DNA from: Microbacterium sp. W4I20 | GTDB lineage: Bacteria > Actinomycetota > Actinomycetes > Actinomycetales > Microbacteriaceae | Reading direction: 5' to 3' | Length of the DNA: 64,000 nt | Assembly (NCBI RefSeq): GCF_030816505.1 | Contig: NZ_JAUSYB010000001.1 | Span: 1,860,001 to 1,924,000 of the forward strand | In this document: one piece after another, positions 41,209 through 48,442 of the stretch | How positions within the stretch are numbered: position 1 is the first letter of the stretch | Layout of the letters: each line of letters starts with the position of its first letter | Made by a program: the position numbers and the translations under genes | The notes under the pieces: generated by a model | The model's database searches: none | The model's input: only the letters and a program-made list of their open reading frames with translations | Told to the model about the DNA's origin: nothing

Positions 41209-41782
41209 GGCTGTCCCCAGCAGCACGCAGAGCGGTCGCGACGTCGCGCAGGATGCCAACGACGGTCGCCCGGACGTTGCTCCCGCCGACCTCGTGGTGA
41301 GATTCGAGACTGCTCGCGGCGTGCTCGAGGTAGTCGGCGTCCGCCTCGTGCTCCGGGATTCCGACCGGACCATACGGGACGTGCGGTCGGGGGATTGTCA
41401 ATGCGTCGGACGGTTCGCCCTGCGGCTCCGGGGTCCAGTGCAGGCACTCGGAACGCGCAAGAATCGCGTCGGCGATCTGCTCAGCTTCGTGTGTCGGGAG
41501 CGAGCCTTGGGGCAGCGCAACGGACTCGATGATCCGCACCGTCTCCTCCCATCGCGACGGCACATGCCGAGGTCCGATGCCGTCGGCGCTCGGCTCCGGT
41601 AAATCGGTGCGACGGAAGCCAGCAGCGAGGATCGCATCGGCAGCGTCGTATCCCAGGCGCGCATGCCCCGCACTCGTCTCACCGTCACGAGCAAAGAGTG
41701 GTACCAGCGTCGATGCCAGCGCTTCCCGCTCGTCGTCGGTCGGGTTACTGCCCCGCTTGTGGGGGATCGTGAATCGAGTCAT
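41183..41782 (-). CDS. hypothetical phage protein
   Basis: 199 residues from the ATG at 41782 overlapping the previous stop. Two similar helical segments, YDAADAILAAGFRRTD and HEAEQIADAILARSEC, suggest an internal duplication. No enzyme motif seen. Confidence 0.6.
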   Translation of the reverse strand: MTRFTIPHKRGSNPTDDEREALASTLVPLFARDGETSAGHARLGYDAADAILAAGFRRTDLPEPSADGIGPRHVPSRWEETVRIIESVALPQGSLPTHEAEQIADAILARSECLHWTPEPQGEPSDALTIPRPHVPYGPVGIPEHEADADYLEHAASSLESHHEVGGSNVRATVVGILRDVATALRAAGDSREQSDDLS

Positions 41783-42639
41783 CACCGTTCTCCTTCGTTT
41801 TTGAGTTGCAGGCATCTGACACACGAATCGTCAGCAGCCCACTTGTGTCCGTTCGCGCACGGGTTCTTCGTCTCACCCATCGCCGCATCCCACTGCGCGT
41901 TGATGTCCATGACGGATGCTGTGGATGGTTCGTCGGTCCAGCGTTTGTCGGTCAACCACCCTTGTGCGTACTTGGGCGTGCGACCGTCGATCGTCTTGCC
42001 GCCCATGAGTGACCCGAGCTCGGCCTTGTATGCTTCGACGCCGGCCATGATCGCTGCCATGTCCGCACCGGCCTTGATTGCTTTGATGAACGACTTGCGT
42101 GCTGGCTCTTTGCCCTTCTTCACGGGCCATGCTTGCCAGAACGTGTCGAACATCCGATTGATCATCTGCGTGCTCGGCGCATCCGTAGGGTGCGCAATGT
42201 TCTTCTTCTTTAGTAGGTCGGGTCGGGTCGGGTCGGGTCGGGTCGGGGGTAGCGAACTCACAGCGTTAGTCACACCGTCTGTCACGCGTGACGAACCCTG
42301 TGACATCGCACGCTTGTTCTCGCGTGCTTCACGGGCCTTTTTCTGCCGTTCTCGCGCGTCATCCCGGCGTTTTTTGACCGTCTCGGATGTCTCCTGGTAC
42401 TCGTCCCAGTCGTGGAACCGCCACCCGTCTTTCGTAGTTATCCACAGGTTGCAGTCCACCAACTCGGCCGCAGCATCAACATCACCAACTAGACGCAGAA
42501 CGGGGCGTTTGATCACCCCATCGGTGAGGTGCTGACACGAGTACGCGCCGGCTCTCACCCACAGAGTCACGGCGGCATCAGACAGGGTTGCGGTCTTCGG
42601 ATGCGACCAGAAGCCGTCATCCACTTTGAACCAGGTCAT
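41782..42639 (-). CDS. replication organiser-like protein
   Basis: 285 residues. MTWFKVDDGFWSHPKTATLS and the following winged-helix region (AVTLWVRAGAYSCQHLTDGV) match the N-terminal domain of phage replication initiators. A basic helix (VKKRRDDARERQKKAREARE) and a Pro-rich linker built from a DNA pentamer repeat (TRPDPTRPD) follow. The C-terminal part (FDTFWQAWPVKKGKEPARKS) resembles the DnaC/DnaB-interacting segment, then a CxxC near the end (CANGHKWAADDSCVRC). Origins often lie inside such genes. Confidence 0.72.
   Translation of the reverse strand: MTWFKVDDGFWSHPKTATLSDAAVTLWVRAGAYSCQHLTDGVIKRPVLRLVGDVDAAAELVDCNLWITTKDGWRFHDWDEYQETSETVKKRRDDARERQKKAREARENKRAMSQGSSRVTDGVTNAVSSLPPTRPDPTRPDLLKKKNIAHPTDAPSTQMINRMFDTFWQAWPVKKGKEPARKSFIKAIKAGADMAAIMAGVEAYKAELGSLMGGKTIDGRTPKYAQGWLTDKRWTDEPSTASVMDINAQWDAAMGETKNPCANGHKWAADDSCVRCLQLKNEGER
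42216..42247. repeat. pentanucleotide tandem repeat in the replication gene
   Basis: Six perfect copies of GGTCG (plus strand, 42216-42245) and two further G. The unit is not a multiple of three, so gain or loss of a copy would shift the frame after residue ~130. It could also act as iteron-like DNA. Confidence 0.75.
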
Positions 42640-43060
42640 CGGCCTCGCTCCTCACTCTCATCGGTTCATAGCGCCGGCGTTTCACAGGGACACACTCGAG
42701 GTCGTCTTCAGGGGTGATCGAGAGACGCATATAGGCGGCGTACGCGCTGGATTCCTGAGCAGTGTTGTAGACCGGATTTTGATCATGAATCGTCACGGCC
42801 TCTACTCGGCGTGCTTCCCAGCGCGACCGGTATCCAAAGAGATCGACGTACCAGATGTCGATCTCTCCCAGCCACCACGACATCCGACGGTGTTGTGCCC
42901 AGCGCTTTGCGAAGTCGTCAGCGATGCCGACATAGGCAAGCCGGTGCCGCGCGTCCCAAACCTCGTATACCCAGCAGGTGGCGGCCGGACGCTGACTGTA
43001 GGTGTCGAGCGCATCGGGCACTACAGCAGCTATCTCGGCTAGTCCGTTCGGTCGACTCAC
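42617..43060 (-). CDS. GIY-YIG-type nuclease
   Basis: 147 residues from the GTG at 43060, preceded by AAGGAGG. CWVYEVWDARHRLAYVGIAD is the GIY-YIG strand pair in degenerate form (VYE...YVG). It is followed by FAKRWAQHRRMSWW with the catalytic Arg, and SRWEARRVEAVTIHDQNPVYN with the Glu helix. It could process recombination or replication intermediates, or be a former homing nuclease. Overlaps the replication gene by 23 bases. Confidence 0.68.
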   Translation of the reverse strand: MSRPNGLAEIAAVVPDALDTYSQRPAATCWVYEVWDARHRLAYVGIADDFAKRWAQHRRMSWWLGEIDIWYVDLFGYRSRWEARRVEAVTIHDQNPVYNTAQESSAYAAYMRLSITPEDDLECVPVKRRRYEPMRVRSEADDLVQSG

Positions 43061-43194
43061 AGCTCCCTCCTTGGCGCGTTCGGGCACTCACTATTTGTGA
43101 CTCCCCATGGCGTTCGGCAAACCCCGCATACATGGGGTCGTTCGTCGTCGTGCGGGTATGTGGTGGGCGCTTGGATCTGAATCGGCGCGGTCAT
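43057..43194 (-). CDS. tiny zinc-ribbon-like protein
   Basis: 45 residues from the ATG at 43194 (GAAAGGAC upstream). PHVCGVCRTPWGVTNSECPN contains CxxC and one further Cys. Overlaps both neighbours by four bases. Confidence 0.58.
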   Translation of the reverse strand: MTAPIQIQAPTTYPHDDERPHVCGVCRTPWGVTNSECPNAPRREL

Positions 43195-43454
43195 GGTTGT
43201 CCTTTCAAGATGCGGCGCCTCTGACGCTCGTTGGTTGATCCCCAAATGCCGTACTTTTCGCGGCGTTCGAGTGCGTAGGTGAGGCATTGGTTTCGCACGT
43301 CGCACCCGTCACAGATGGCACGTGCACGCTCAGCGGTCTCGACATCACCAACGGCAGGGAAGAAGATCTCGCCGCCCGTTTCGAGACATGCACCGTAAGC
43401 CATCCATGGTTCGGGTGTGATGTTCGAGTCTGTGTAGACCCGCATGGAGGTCAT
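43191..43454 (-). CDS. WhiB-like transcription factor
   Basis: 87 residues. The four iron-sulfur cluster cysteines are C23, C48, C51 and C57 (GACLE; AICDGCDVRNQC). They are followed by the G-(V/I)-W-G turn (YGIWGSTNE) and a basic C-terminus (RQRRRILKG). WhiB proteins bind region 4 of the main sigma factor and redirect transcription; phage versions can repress host whiB genes. It lies directly after the methyltransferase. Confidence 0.9.
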   Translation of the reverse strand: MTSMRVYTDSNITPEPWMAYGACLETGGEIFFPAVGDVETAERARAICDGCDVRNQCLTYALERREKYGIWGSTNERQRRRILKGQP

Positions 43455-44212
43455 GACGACACCGCCAGTTCGTGCTCGATCATGAGGCGACCGATGCGTT
43501 CTGCTGCTGCGGGGACGACGGCGTTACCGATTCCTCTAAGTCGGTCCACCTGGCGGGGAATCCCATTAGCCAGTCGGTCCACTCGGGGTTCACGATCCAG
43601 CCACTCACGCGCTGCCCGCCGCTGGCTATGTGCATCCAACCCAGATAGTCCTCGAGCTGCGAGCGGTGTTCGCCCGATTCGGCTCTCGCCCATGCGATCC
43701 CGTGGCTGCCCATCGATGCCCGCGGGGTAGGCCACAAGGTAGACCCGTTCACGCGGGGTCGGTGCGCCGAAGTCGGACGCATGTAGAGTCGCCCATTCTG
43801 CATCGAACCCGAGGGTGTGAAGGTCGGCGAGGACTGTTCCCCAAGCTCGTCCATCTCGAACGAGAGCTGAGACGTTCTCCACCAGGACGTATCGGGGTCG
43901 TACTGTGCGTATGACAGCCTCGAAGGCAGGCCACATCCATCGTTCATCGTTCATGCCTTTCTGCTTTCCGCCGAGGCTGAATGGCTGGCAGGGAAATCCT
44001 CCGCACACGACGTGAACGGCTGGTCGGGGCTGAGAAAGCCACCAAGCTGGCGCGGTTGTGACGTCTTCGTGTTGGGGTACGTCGGGCCAGTGCTTGGCTA
44101 GTACGTCGCGGCACCATGGATCGATCTCCACCTGGCCCACCGTGGTCATGCCCGCACGCTCAAGGCCGAGCTCGATTCCCCCGATGCCGCTGAAGAGGGA
44201 CAGAACGTTCAC
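43451..44212 (-). CDS. DNA (cytosine-5) methyltransferase
   Basis: 253 residues. Motif I LSLFSGIGGIELGLERAG, motif IV CGGFPCQPFSLGG with the catalytic Cys, motif VI VLVENVSAL, motif VIII region (PRERVYLVAYP) and motif X (LRGIGNAVVP). The target recognition part is short. No cognate endonuclease is adjacent, so it is an orphan, probably protecting phage DNA or adjusting gene expression. A second open frame overlaps its C-terminal 60 percent. Confidence 0.93.
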   Translation of the reverse strand: MNVLSLFSGIGGIELGLERAGMTTVGQVEIDPWCRDVLAKHWPDVPQHEDVTTAPAWWLSQPRPAVHVVCGGFPCQPFSLGGKQKGMNDERWMWPAFEAVIRTVRPRYVLVENVSALVRDGRAWGTVLADLHTLGFDAEWATLHASDFGAPTPRERVYLVAYPAGIDGQPRDRMGESRIGRTPLAARGLSGLDAHSQRRAAREWLDREPRVDRLANGIPRQVDRLRGIGNAVVPAAAERIGRLMIEHELAVSS

Positions 44213-44562
44213 GACGTAACTTCGAGCTCGAGTCGCGCGGTCCCACCCGGTTCGTGCCGGATCAACGGTGCGCGCTTGTCCATGTATTCCGGGGTGTCGT
44301 CGCGAACCACGCCGGCATCCACCAGCCCGTCACACATCGCCTTGAACGTCGGATAGATGTTGTCGCTGTCTCGACGCCGCTTGTCAGTGACGACCCAAGT
44401 GAGTTGCACGATGACATGAGGGGCGGGCTCGAGGTGTGCGTTGCGTGCGATCAACTTCGTGGAGTCACGAATGCCACGCGTTTTCGCTGCCTTGTCGGCC
44501 CAGTGCAGTCTCTGATTCGCGTTGAGGGGCGGTCTAGGCCAGTCGAATGTGAGAACCGTCAT
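44209..44562 (-). CDS. RusA-like Holliday junction resolvase
   Basis: 117 residues from the ATG at 44562. PRPPLNANQRLHWADKAAKT, RRRDSDNIYPTFKAMCDGL and AGVVRDDTPEYM contain the RusA fold's catalytic aspartates (DSDN, CD, DD). It resolves branched DNA before packaging. ATGA overlap with the methyltransferase gene. Confidence 0.85.
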   Translation of the reverse strand: MTVLTFDWPRPPLNANQRLHWADKAAKTRGIRDSTKLIARNAHLEPAPHVIVQLTWVVTDKRRRDSDNIYPTFKAMCDGLVDAGVVRDDTPEYMDKRAPLIRHEPGGTARLELEVTS

Positions 44563-44822
44563 GACGTCTCCTGTCGTTTCTGATCCCACTCGATGTACTC
44601 GGGCGTGATCTCGGTCAGCGCGCCGTCACAGCACGCGAGGTGTGTTTCTGTGGTGCAGTCCCCGGGGTACGTCTTCGCGCCGCACAGACACCACGTGCGG
44701 TTCATCTGCGGGTTGTACGTGACTGGCGGGTGGAAGAACCACGGGCACAGTTCCGGGGTTGTTCGATGGCGCGTCGGATCTCCACTAATTCCCTGCCTCA
44801 CCACTCCGGCTGTCCATGTCAT
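44559..44822 (-). CDS. small Cys-rich phage protein
   Basis: 87 residues from the ATG at 44822. CLCGAKTYPGDC and HLACCDGALTE make it a probable zinc-binding protein. The start is fixed by the terminator just upstream and AAGGAGG before the ATG. Confidence 0.6.
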   Translation of the reverse strand: MTWTAGVVRQGISGDPTRHRTTPELCPWFFHPPVTYNPQMNRTWCLCGAKTYPGDCTTETHLACCDGALTEITPEYIEWDQKRQETS

Positions 44823-44840
44823 GTCCCCTCCTTGGGGTGC

Positions 44841-44876
44841 AAAGAGGGCCGCTCTCAAAGATGGAGAGCGGCCCTC
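44841..44876 (-). terminator. intrinsic terminator inside the early operon
   Basis: GAGGGCCGCTCTC / GAGAGCGGCCCTC, 13 perfect pairs with a seven-base loop and TTT after it on the minus strand. It separates the recombination genes from the RusA-methyltransferase-WhiB set. Confidence 0.8.
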
Positions 44877-44888
44877 GAATGGTTGGTG

Positions 44889-45446
44889 TTAGCTGAGTTC
44901 ACCACGTTTGATGTCGAGTGTTGCGGCGAGGTCATCGTTCGCGTGGATGCCGAGTGACGTCGCGTACTTCTCGATCTTGTCGAGCTCGGCGATCGTGGCC
45001 GCGTTGTGAATTGCGGCGATCGCTTTCGGGATCGCATCGGCGGGCGGTGCAGCAACGGGCGCGACGTCGGGTAGCGGCTCGATGATCACGGGCGTCTTCT
45101 TGCCGCGCTTCACGGTGCTGGCGATCTTCATGGTCTTGCCGATGTGCGAGAGGTGGCTGATGCGAATCCCGCCGACCTCTTCCGGCCCGAACCGAACCGT
45201 CTCGTCGAGCTTGAGTGTCACCCGGCGCCCGATCCACACGTCAGACTCATCACCCCAAGCGGCGATCAAGAGACGAACAACAGTGGGCGGTGGTCGCCAC
45301 ACTCGCCCGCCACCTTCCACTAGGTCGATGTCGTACTTCTGTTCCGCCTTACCCGGCTTCACCCCAGCGACGGTGAACGTGCGGGGACCGCCGATGAGGT
45401 CGTCGCTGTTCCACTGGTCTGATCGCGGTTCTGCTGTGATCCTCAT
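44889..45446 (-). CDS. hypothetical phage protein, recombination cassette
   Basis: 185 residues. RTFTVAGVKPGKAEQKYDID and DVWIGRRVTLKLDETVRFG form a beta-rich domain; the C-terminal ~55 residues are helical (KAIAAIHNAATIAELDKIEK). Genes of this shape usually follow the phage exonuclease and may be ssDNA-annealing or accessory proteins; unproven here. Confidence 0.65.
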   Translation of the reverse strand: MRITAEPRSDQWNSDDLIGGPRTFTVAGVKPGKAEQKYDIDLVEGGGRVWRPPPTVVRLLIAAWGDESDVWIGRRVTLKLDETVRFGPEEVGGIRISHLSHIGKTMKIASTVKRGKKTPVIIEPLPDVAPVAAPPADAIPKAIAAIHNAATIAELDKIEKYATSLGIHANDDLAATLDIKRGELS

Positions 45447-46264
45447 AGCTGCAGTTCCCCTTCATATTCGTAGACCATCCAGTTCGGCGGTCCGAGCAGT
45501 TCACCTTCGATGCCAGGCCACTCCCCCGTGTCCATGCACCTCTGCCAAACGTCACGTGCTTCTCGTGCGAGCTTGGTTCCGATGTCGCGGTAGATGACGT
45601 CGAGTTCGTGCACGGCAACCTGGTATGGACCACTCGTCTCGACGGCAATGAAGTAGAACGCGTCGAGGTCTTCTCCGGTCTCGAACTTGTGGACGTCGCG
45701 GTAGAAGCATTCCTGAACGAAATATCCGAACTCGACGACGTGTTTGCCGAACCCGCGTGGGGAAGCATCCGTGGTCGTCTTGAGGTCCGCGGCAGATCCG
45801 TTCCCGTAGATGTCGAAACGCGCCCGCACTGGAACGCCCTCGGGTGAGCTAGAGAACACTGACGTCTCGCGACGAGGAATGGTCTCAAGGATTCTTCGTG
45901 CGTCGGGGTTGGCGAGTACGGCTTCGGTGATCTTCCCGATGACTGCGACCTCGACCGCTTTCATGGGCACGAACCCGTTGTCGCGTTGTTCGATCGCCCA
46001 GTCTTTGGCGGCTTTCGTGGATGCGGCACCGTTTGATGCGAGTAGTTCTTCCGGGTATGCGACTGCCTGCAATCCTGTGCCCAACACTTTCGCGTGGACT
46101 GCATGTCCGATGTCGAACGCGGATGATGTGCGCGGGTGTGTACGGTCCCACATGTACTTCGCGGGTGATCCCTTGAACGCGGGGAGCAACGAACGAGCGC
46201 CCGTGCTGGATAGCTCACTTCTGCGGTGATAGGCGTCGTCGCTCATCGAGTAATCGATCGTCAT
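45443..46264 (-). CDS. PD-(D/E)XK exonuclease (DUF3799, exodeoxyribonuclease VIII-like)
   Basis: 273 residues. The N-terminal pattern SSTGARSLLPAFKGSPAKYM and SSAFDIGHAVHAKVLG is that of PDDEXK_12 proteins. The nuclease core is VPVRARFDIYGNGSAADLKT (D...D-x-K), then YFVQECFYRDVH with the Gln/Tyr of the RecB-like site. It probably processes double-strand ends for phage recombination. Confidence 0.8.
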   Translation of the reverse strand: MTIDYSMSDDAYHRRSELSSTGARSLLPAFKGSPAKYMWDRTHPRTSSAFDIGHAVHAKVLGTGLQAVAYPEELLASNGAASTKAAKDWAIEQRDNGFVPMKAVEVAVIGKITEAVLANPDARRILETIPRRETSVFSSSPEGVPVRARFDIYGNGSAADLKTTTDASPRGFGKHVVEFGYFVQECFYRDVHKFETGEDLDAFYFIAVETSGPYQVAVHELDVIYRDIGTKLAREARDVWQRCMDTGEWPGIEGELLGPPNWMVYEYEGELQL

Positions 46265-46500
46265 GTCGCGTCCACTCCAATCGCGTCGTCAAGCTTCTTC
46301 TGGATCGCGTCGATTCGGTTCTGCCACTGGACAGCATCCGCTCTCCACCCATCGGCCTGTTTGCGGCATTCCTGCAGAGTTGCAATACCCGGCGAGCAGT
46401 TGGACAAGTTCCGCTGCTGGTTGCGGATCAGCACGTAGCAGTGGTTTCGCTTCTCGATGTATTCGCGCTGCAAGTCACGCAGCTCGGCAATCTCGTTCAT
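46261..46500 (-). CDS. small coiled-coil phage protein
   Basis: 79 residues from the ATG at 46500 (GAGAGAAC upstream). It begins MNEIAELRDLQREYIEKRNH; almost all helical with a heptad pattern and two Cys. Overlaps the exonuclease gene by four bases. Confidence 0.55.
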   Translation of the reverse strand: MNEIAELRDLQREYIEKRNHCYVLIRNQQRNLSNCSPGIATLQECRKQADGWRADAVQWQNRIDAIQKKLDDAIGVDAT

Positions 46501-46658
46501 GTCGTTCTCTCTTCGTTGAAGGCGCACATGAGCCGTTTGAGGTTCATCTCGCCGGGTGATCGCAACCTGTCCCCCGCGTCACACGCGCAGAGGTCTTCTT
46601 CGTCCGGGTCGCGGCTGACCATGTAGTGGCCGCTGTCCTTGCAGATGGAGCACGTCAT
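46497..46658 (-). CDS. small zinc-finger-like protein
   Basis: 53 residues from the ATG at 46658. MTCSICKDSGHYMVSRDPDE, then DLCACDAGDRLRSPGEM: CxxC plus CxC with a His between, the DnaJ-zinc-finger-like pattern seen in many phage mini-proteins. Overlaps both neighbours. Confidence 0.58.
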   Translation of the reverse strand: MTCSICKDSGHYMVSRDPDEEDLCACDAGDRLRSPGEMNLKRLMCAFNEERTT

Positions 46659-46759
46659 TCCGTCCACCACGCCCAGCTGTTGTAGGTCCAGCGCTTGTAC
46701 CAGCGCACACCGTCCGTGACGTGTGACATCACTCGCCGATTGCCTCGGGGTCTGATCAT
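46655..46759 (-). CDS. 34-residue phage mini-protein
   Basis: Starts MIRPRGNRRVMSHVTDGVR and ends RWTYNSWAWWTE, rich in Trp. The ATG overlaps the upstream stop (ATGA) and the TGA overlaps the downstream ATG (AATGA). It fills exactly the only space between two genes. Confidence 0.6.
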   Translation of the reverse strand: MIRPRGNRRVMSHVTDGVRWYKRWTYNSWAWWTE

Positions 46760-46926
46760 GGCTTCCATCCCCCTTCTTCGGCAAGTCGCAGCCTGACGAG
46801 TTCGCGTTCCCAGCCGGCGATGTGCGCTTCGGCCATGGCGATTGCGATGGGGTTGTGCACGACGGTCGCGGCTTCCAGGAACCTCTGTTCGGCGGCGAGT
46901 CTTTCTTCTACCTCGAGGATGTTCAT
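46756..46926 (-). CDS. small helical phage protein
   Basis: 56 residues from the ATG at 46926. MNILEVEERLAAEQRFLEAA, then AHIAGWERELVRLRL: a helical hairpin. The frame stays open well upstream, but the internal start is preferred because the 57-codon gene before it overlaps here by four bases. Confidence 0.55.
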   Translation of the reverse strand: MNILEVEERLAAEQRFLEAATVVHNPIAIAMAEAHIAGWERELVRLRLAEEGGWKP

Positions 46927-47096
46927 GCGAGCGAGTCGGTTCTGATGCGGTGAATAAAAAGGGCGTGCTTCCATGCGTCTTCCCACGTCGGATGTGGGAT
47001 GAACGTGGTGCCGGTGAACAGAACCCAGATGCCGTCTTCGTTGCGGTGGATGTGCTGTCTGAGCGGGAACGGGAACAACATCGGTGTCTCCTTCAT
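46923..47096 (-). CDS. small phage protein
   Basis: 57 residues from the ATG at 47096. It begins MKETPMLFPFPLRQHIHRNE and continues with DGIWVLFTGTTFIPHPTWED, a compact sequence with many aromatic residues. ATGA overlaps on both sides. Not assigned. Confidence 0.6.
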   Translation of the reverse strand: MKETPMLFPFPLRQHIHRNEDGIWVLFTGTTFIPHPTWEDAWKHALFIHRIRTDSLA

Positions 47097-47268
47097 GTCG
47101 CGAGCTCGGCCCAGGCGAGTGGGAGCATGTAGCGGCGACCGGACTCGGGATCTTCAATGAGAGGATCGAGGGTTGGTGCGCGATGGCTACGGCGAATCCG
47201 CTCCATCGGGACTGCAGGTCGGGGTTGGTCACGACGGCGACGCGGCCGAGAAGGTCTGCGTCGCTCAT
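47093..47268 (-). pseudogene. small phage gene with a one-base deletion
   Basis: The ATG at 47268 overlaps the stop of the upstream gene and reads MSDADLLGRVAVVTNPDLQS...FAVAIAHQPSI for about 37 codons. The natural continuation, IEDPESGRRYMLPLAWAEL, follows in the -1 frame to a TGA at 47093-47095 that overlaps the next ATG. The length is 3n+2, so one base is missing near 47158. Unshifted, translation would run on into the next genes' region. Confidence 0.65.
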
Positions 47269-47621
47269 GACGCGTTCACAATCGCTCGAGCCTCATCCGC
47301 GCTTACGACCAGTTCCCAAACAGTCGCGGCTCTTCCCATGCGTGAGGGTCTCGTCAACCCGGACTCACGGATCACCCCATGACGCACGTGCAGTTCACTC
47401 AGCCGGCGTTTTACAGAGTGCGGGTCGATGAGTGTCGGCCAACCACAGACGGGCGCGAGGTAGCCGTATGACGTGATCAGTTCGTCACCTGTGCGCGGGT
47501 TCTCGTCGAGTAGGTCGATGAGTGCGAGCTTCAACCGCAACGTGTCATGCGGGTTCACCTGTGACGCGGCTTGATTCGACGTGATCGGGTCGGACGTGTG
47601 AGACATCGTGCGCGTGTTCAT
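47265..47621 (-). CDS. winged-helix-like phage protein
   Basis: 118 residues from the ATG at 47621, with AAGGAGG seven bases upstream. SDPITSNQAASQVNPHDTLR, then LKLALIDLLDENPRTGDELI and SVKRRLSELHVRHGVIRES follow the pattern of small phage winged-helix proteins that may regulate early genes. Confidence 0.68.
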   Translation of the reverse strand: MNTRTMSHTSDPITSNQAASQVNPHDTLRLKLALIDLLDENPRTGDELITSYGYLAPVCGWPTLIDPHSVKRRLSELHVRHGVIRESGLTRPSRMGRAATVWELVVSADEARAIVNAS

Positions 47622-47923
47622 GACTCCTCCTTCGACTGGGTGTATCTGGCATCGGCTGATGTCCGAGCTTCGGTGCAGTCGCCGCATCTGCAACCACGCT
47701 CCTCGTAGGCGAATCGAGTTCCATGCCTTTCCACCGGAGCTAGGAAGCGCACGGCGCCGTTACCCCACGCCCCGCCCCTCACTGCCCATGAGGTATGCGC
47801 CTGAGCAAGCAGGCGAGCATCCGCACGTCGTTTGCGCATGTACTCGGTCTTCGCTTCTCGGCACGTCTTGCATCGACACCCGTGGCTGTACTTTCCGTAA
47901 CCATGCCCATCTGTTGAATCCAT
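47618..47923 (-). CDS. phage protein with duplicated GCRC motif
   Basis: 101 residues from the ATG at 47923. Two copies of the same module: HGYGKYSHGCRCKTCREAKT (residues ~7-26) and HGTRFAYEERGCRCGDCTEA (~67-86), each with C-x-C-x-x-C. Each is a likely zinc-binding HNH-like remnant or a DNA-binding zinc module. Basic overall. Confidence 0.65.
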   Translation of the reverse strand: MDSTDGHGYGKYSHGCRCKTCREAKTEYMRKRRADARLLAQAHTSWAVRGGAWGNGAVRFLAPVERHGTRFAYEERGCRCGDCTEARTSADARYTQSKEES

Positions 47924-47952
47924 GGCGCACTCCTTAGTGTTGAAAGTCGAAT

Positions 47953-47981
47953 GGCGGCCGGACTCCCACAGTCCGACCGCC
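47953..47981 (-). terminator. hairpin terminator
   Basis: GGCGGTCGGACT / AGTCCGGCCGCC (one G-T pair) with a five-base loop, then ATTCGACTTTC on the minus strand, 30 bases before the ATG at 47923. It may be an attenuator between two sections of the early operon. Confidence 0.55.
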
Positions 47982-48065
47982 AGACACGACAACCCCAGAT
48001 GCCGTGTTGTGCGCACGATCCCCCAGGAAGGTGCGCGCGTTCCCGAGTCCCCAGACGCGGGAAGA

Positions 48066-48098
48066 GAAAGGGGCCGGTGATTGACAGTCACCAGCCCC
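48066..48098 (-). terminator. intrinsic terminator
   Basis: GGGGCTGGTGA / TCACCGGCCCC with a seven-base loop and TTTCTCTT on the minus strand. It follows the membrane-protein gene at 48209 by about 110 bases. Between the two hairpins (47982-48065) nothing is recognised. Confidence 0.65.
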
Positions 48099-48208
48099 AG
48101 GGTCAACGGGAGCACGCGGCAGCTTCCACACCGCCGGGAACAACTCGGAACCGTTATGCCCTTCGTGCTCATGCGCCGCGACAGTGAGCGCACACATGAG
48201 CCGGATGT

Positions 48209-48442
48209 TCACCACCCGAAGAGCGCAACCGCTCCATTGAAGAGGCCGACGCCGATCAGAGCGCCGATCATCGCGGTCGGGATCGGCACCCACTTCCACC
48301 ACAGCCAGTAACGGATCTGCATCTTCCGCAACTCCCAGCGGTTCACGCGATGCTGCATGTCCCACTTCTTCGCCCTACGGATGCTGTCGCGCAACATTGC
48401 CGGGTAAGTGAATCCCGCCCAGTTCTTCTCTCTCTGTTCCAT
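48209..48442 (-). CDS. small membrane protein
   Basis: 77 residues. A basic amphipathic N-terminal half (MEQREKNWAGFTYPAMLRDS, RRAKKWDMQHRVNRWELRK), then one membrane span (WVPIPTAMIGALIGVGLFNG). Unassigned. A tRNA-like fold lies just upstream of its ATG. Confidence 0.6.
   Translation of the reverse strand: MEQREKNWAGFTYPAMLRDSIRRAKKWDMQHRVNRWELRKMQIRYWLWWKWVPIPTAMIGALIGVGLFNGAVALFGW

Noticed and set aside
42216..42247. CRISPR array or DR cluster
   Set aside because: The unit is only five bases with no spacers and lies in a coding sequence; no CRISPR-like repeat was noticed anywhere in the window.
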